From Ignavibacteriota bacterium (lineage in GTDB: Bacteria; Bacteroidota; Ignavibacteria; Ignavibacteriales; Melioribacteraceae): 64,000 bases of DNA. The notes beneath the pieces are model-generated. The model searched no databases and was not told where the DNA came from. It saw only the letters and a program-made list of their open reading frames with translations. Every line of letters starts with the position of its first letter. Positions within the stretch are counted from its first letter, which is position 1. Shown here piece by piece: positions 61,109 to 64,000 of the stretch. A program made the translations under genes and the position numbers. The stretch lies in the NCBI GenBank assembly GCA_016716225.1, contig JADJWT010000001.1, positions 1,240,001 to 1,304,000 of the forward strand. Direction: 5' to 3'.

Positions 61109-61996
61109 ATATTCTTCTATAAGAGAATATTTTATTGGATGAACAAAAAAACAGTTTCTAACTTTGTTATCAAATTCTCTTTTTATTGTTGCGACTTTTT
61201 TTAATCCTTTTTCTTCATGATTATAAAATTCATAGCCAAATTTTTTCATTAAATTTTCAAGTTCTTCTTCAATTACATTAAAAAGAGTTTCACAAATTAT
61301 AATTGGTTTAAATTTATCAAGAACCAAATCGGCATTTTCTAAAATTAAATTTTCAGTTCCTTCGGTATCAATTTTAATCAAATCAATTTTATCAACTTTA
61401 TTTTTTACAATATACTTATTAAACGTAATTGTAGGAACTTTAGTTTTGATAAAATTCTTTTCGTCAGTTTTACTTCCGGCATTTCCTTCGCCGCCTAAAT
61501 TATATTCAAGATATTTGTATTTAGAATTTTTCGATTCGTAAAAAATTATTTCACCTTCGTGATCCGATAAAGCAATTGGTTGTATTTGAATATTTTTTAG
61601 ATTATTCAAGTCAACATTTTTTTGCAAATAGAATAAAGGCCCGCGAGCCGGTTCAAAACTTACAACTTTTAAATTAGGATTTTTAATTGCTGCCAATAGT
61701 GAATAATAACCTATATTTGCACCAACATCATAGAATGAATCAATTTTATTAATTAGTGAAAGAAAAATATTCGTGTATTCAAAATTTAGATAACCTTTCC
61801 AATAAAGCAGATGAGTTACAAAATTTGTTTGGTTGGTTTTTATTTTTAATTTCTTAGAATCAACTTCAAGGAAAATGGTTCCTGATGGTGGAATTTTAAT
61901 TTTGACGTCAATTATACTTAATAAGAATTTGTTTATGCTTCTTAAAATAAAATTAATATTACTATTGTAGATAATTTTGTAAAACAACTGATTCAT
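61100..61996 (-). CDS. FkbM family methyltransferase
   Basis: A 298-residue protein with the FkbM-type SAM fold: FYDVGANIGYYSLLA (motif I), VVSFEPARG, and the conserved DLIKIDTEGTENLIL. It overlaps the end of the orphan sorting domain by 9 bases and lies 1 base downstream of the flippase gene. In this setting it likely O-methylates a sugar of the surface polysaccharide. Acceptor not determined. Confidence 0.86.
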   Translation of the reverse strand: MNQLFYKIIYNSNINFILRSINKFLLSIIDVKIKIPPSGTIFLEVDSKKLKIKTNQTNFVTHLLYWKGYLNFEYTNIFLSLINKIDSFYDVGANIGYYSLLAAIKNPNLKVVSFEPARGPLFYLQKNVDLNNLKNIQIQPIALSDHEGEIIFYESKNSKYKYLEYNLGGEGNAGSKTDEKNFIKTKVPTITFNKYIVKNKVDKIDLIKIDTEGTENLILENADLVLDKFKPIIICETLFNVIEEELENLMKKFGYEFYNHEEKGLKKVATIKREFDNKVRNCFFVHPIKYSLIEEYLL

Positions 61997-61997
61997 C

Positions 61998-63452
61998 TTA
62001 AAATATTTTCCCCCAATATTTTTTTACGGTGGTAATTTCAATCGGTTCGTAAAATTTTAATAAAAATAAAATAAATGGGAAAAGACAAAGTAGAATTATT
62101 TTAACCGGAAATCTTACAAATAAATTTGCATCATCTACAAAAAGTGAAACTGAATAAAGTAAAATTCCGACCAAAATCATTTTAATAATTTTTGAAATTT
62201 CAAACGGAATGTAATAATATTTTTTTGCTGAAATAAAGTAAAAGAAAGTCATTAAAAAATAAGAACCAAGCATAACAATTCCAGCAGCGACATATCCAAA
62301 TTTTGAAACAAAATAAATATTAAGCAAAATATTTAGTGCTGCCGAAACGCCCACAATATATGCAATGTAGCTTGTTTTTTTTACAAAGTGGAACGGCAAG
62401 GAAAATACATATTGCATTCCTTTGAAAACAAACGCCAGACTTATAAACGGAATCACAAAATATGCATCCCAATATTCTGTTTTTAAGCTGAAAGTTTTTA
62501 CAATTTCTTTTCCAAAGATTGATAACGAAAGTGCGGAAATCATTAAAATAAAAATTAAATACGTTGCAACTTTTGAAAAATATCTCTTTGAATTTTCATC
62601 ATGAATTTTTTTATAAGCGATTGGTAAAAAACCAACTTGAAATGACTGCAGAATAAATACATTAATTACGCTAGCTATTTTATTCCCAAGTGAATAAATT
62701 CCAACACTTGCTTCATCCATAAAATATTTTATAATGTATCTATCGCCTAAAGATAAAGCTAATAATGCCGATGTTGAAAACACAAGCGGGAAACCGAATC
62801 TGAACATTTCGCCGATAATTTTTGTGCTGAATGAAAAGTTCATATTTTTTAACATAAACGGAAATGAAGCCAAAATTATGTATGCAAATCCAATTAACTG
62901 ACTTAAAATAATTCCTACAACACCCATCTTTGCATAGACGATGAAATAAACGTTAAGCAGAACTATTAAAACAAATTTAGAAATATTTAGAAAAACATAA
63001 AAAGATGGTTTTTCTCTAAACCTAATTACTTCAAGCGGAACATTGCTTAAAATTCCAAATGAAACCGATAAAAGTAAAATTGTTATATAATTGCTGAATT
63101 TTGAAGTTGAGAGAATAATTTCAGAAATATCTTTATTGAACGGAATTGTAATTAAGCTGAAAATCATTGCAATAATTATTGTTGAAAAAAATGTAGAAGA
63201 AATTATTTTTTTTTGTTCGCTTGATGATTTTTCCGAAGCACACCAACGCATCATTGAAGTTGTAAAATTGAATCCGAAAATTCCAATTAAAATCTGTGAA
63301 GTAGCTTCTAGTATTGCAAAAATTCCATATTCCGAAACCGTTAAATAATCAGTATAAAGCGGAAGAAGAATAAAACCAATTACTTTAGAAGTTAAATTTC
63401 CTAAACTATAAATTGTCGATTGTCGAAGTGTTTTTTTTAATTCGGCAAACAT
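61998..63452 (-). CDS. Wzx-like polysaccharide flippase
   Basis: A 484-residue membrane protein with about 12-14 helices of the MOP/MATE-like polysaccharide exporter family. The N-terminus (LRQSTIYSLGNLTSKVIGF, LPLYTDYLTVSEYGIFAI) is typical of O-antigen or capsule flippases. It should move lipid-linked oligosaccharide across the inner membrane. It overlaps the adjacent methyltransferase gene by one base (63452), making a tight minus-strand cluster. Confidence 0.88.
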   Translation of the reverse strand: MFAELKKTLRQSTIYSLGNLTSKVIGFILLPLYTDYLTVSEYGIFAILEATSQILIGIFGFNFTTSMMRWCASEKSSSEQKKIISSTFFSTIIIAMIFSLITIPFNKDISEIILSTSKFSNYITILLLSVSFGILSNVPLEVIRFREKPSFYVFLNISKFVLIVLLNVYFIVYAKMGVVGIILSQLIGFAYIILASFPFMLKNMNFSFSTKIIGEMFRFGFPLVFSTSALLALSLGDRYIIKYFMDEASVGIYSLGNKIASVINVFILQSFQVGFLPIAYKKIHDENSKRYFSKVATYLIFILMISALSLSIFGKEIVKTFSLKTEYWDAYFVIPFISLAFVFKGMQYVFSLPFHFVKKTSYIAYIVGVSAALNILLNIYFVSKFGYVAAGIVMLGSYFLMTFFYFISAKKYYYIPFEISKIIKMILVGILLYSVSLFVDDANLFVRFPVKIILLCLFPFILFLLKFYEPIEITTVKKYWGKIF

Positions 63453-64000
63453 TATTTTTTCTCAAGTAAAATACAAAGTTGATATGGATTTTTTTTTGAA
63501 ACAAAAATATTTAACATATCACAAGCTGATGCAATTGGATGAAATTTATATTCAATGCGAAACGAATGACTGCAATTTGCACACAAGGTTGTTCTTAATG
63601 CATTATCATTTTTTGTCCAGTAATAAGGAATCCAAGAAATTGACGGAGAATATTTATGTTTTATTTTACTTAGTAATTTATTGTATTGTCTTATCATAGT
63701 TCCAATTTCAAACTCAGAAATAATTTTATATTCCGGAAAATGATTTTTAATAATTTCAGAATTTAAACTTCGTAAATGATAAGATTTATTAAAAATGAAA
63801 TTACATTTTGGACATTGAGTTAACTGTTTCTCAATATTTTCATTATTCGGAAAAGTTAAAAAAATATATTTTTTACTTATTCGTTTGAATTCACTAATTG
63901 ATTTGATAAAAATATCATCCGGTAAATGTTCAATTGTTTCACTACTGAAAACCATATCGAATGAATTATCTCTGAATGATAATAAATCAGCTGAAGCTTG
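63452..64000 (-). CDS. SAM-dependent methyltransferase, 5' part outside the window
   Basis: The frame stays open upstream of the Met at 63955 to the window edge, and those codons (ADLLSFRDNSFDMVFSSETI) form the conserved motif II/III of a class I methyltransferase. The true start is therefore beyond 64000. Two CxxC pairs (CPKC and CANC) in the visible part suggest a zinc ribbon insertion. The protein probably modifies a sugar precursor, given the flippase and FkbM genes downstream. Confidence 0.75.
   Translation of the reverse strand, partial: QASADLLSFRDNSFDMVFSSETIEHLPDDIFIKSISEFKRISKKYIFLTFPNNENIEKQLTQCPKCNFIFNKSYHLRSLNSEIIKNHFPEYKIISEFEIGTMIRQYNKLLSKIKHKYSPSISWIPYYWTKNDNALRTTLCANCSHSFRIEYKFHPIASACDMLNIFVSKKNPYQLCILLEKK

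Noticed and set aside
1..64000. CRISPR array, tRNA, rRNA or transposase gene
   Set aside because: I found no regular repeat-spacer pattern, no cloverleaf-like segment and no transposase motif by reading; short or divergent examples could be missed without tools.

Overview
The window is AT-rich, densely coded chromosomal DNA of a Gram-negative bacterium, most likely from the Bacteroidota/Chlorobi side of the tree and probably an Ignavibacteria-like lineage. Supporting signs are type IX secretion C-terminal sorting domains (YPNPFNP motif) on a secreted carboxypeptidase and on an orphan fragment, an IspG with the extra central domain, many lipoproteins, and a periplasmic NrfHA nitrite ammonification system. 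I saw no tRNA, rRNA operon, insertion sequence with a transposase, prophage or CRISPR array. One structural RNA, RNase P RNA, is clear.

Layout. 1-4.4 kb: a 5'-truncated cNMP/CBS/DUF294 regulator and a DEDDh exonuclease, converging on a VC_2705-type sodium:solute symporter with its DUF4212 small subunit. 4.5-9.6 kb: ornithine carbamoyltransferase with a textbook terminator, gamma-glutamyltransferase, a hexapeptide acyltransferase and two lipoproteins. 9.7-16.3 kb: CorA, an Rrf2 regulator with three cysteines, a long phosphomannose-isomerase-like protein paired with a sugar porter, a toxin-antitoxin pair and a DMT transporter. 16.4-25.0 kb: a nitrogen-oxide island. One arm (minus strand) holds a two-subunit heme-copper-type nitric oxide reductase with unusual metal ligands, then a DUF438-hemerythrin-PAS protein and a DUF1858/DUF2249 protein. 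The divergent arm (plus strand) holds a NapH-like ferredoxin membrane protein, NrfH and NrfA. Nitrite is probably reduced to ammonium by NrfHA, while the NOR removes or respires NO.

25.0-36.9 kb: housekeeping genes: rnpB, recJ, yebC, ruvC, ruvA, a Nif3-like/zinc-ribbon pair, ispG (opposite strand), dnaG and a GH13 hydrolase. 37-47.3 kb: a YegP-like/OmpA-like membrane protein behind a structured leader, a methyltransferase with rlmD, small membrane and lipoproteins, and two large exported peptidases (M16; M1-M28-PDZ). 47.3-57.4 kb: YHS protein, dGTPase, AhpD-like protein, an ECF sigma/anti-sigma/OsmC operon, an AlkA-type glycosylase, a cNMP-GAF-kinase-like sensor, miaA, a glycosyltransferase and prfA. 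57.6-64.0 kb: a T9SS-exported M14 carboxypeptidase, a LamG lipoprotein, a decayed T9SS domain, and the start of a surface-polysaccharide cluster (FkbM methyltransferase, flippase, truncated methyltransferase).

The best candidates for something unusual are the nitric oxide reductase, in which Asp stands where the helix-VI His ligand is expected and subunit II has lost the CuA ligands, together with its DUF438/DUF1858 partners. Others are the nested inverted-repeat leader before the OmpA-like gene, the 146-bp inverted-repeat element before rnpB, and several families of short palindromes between genes.
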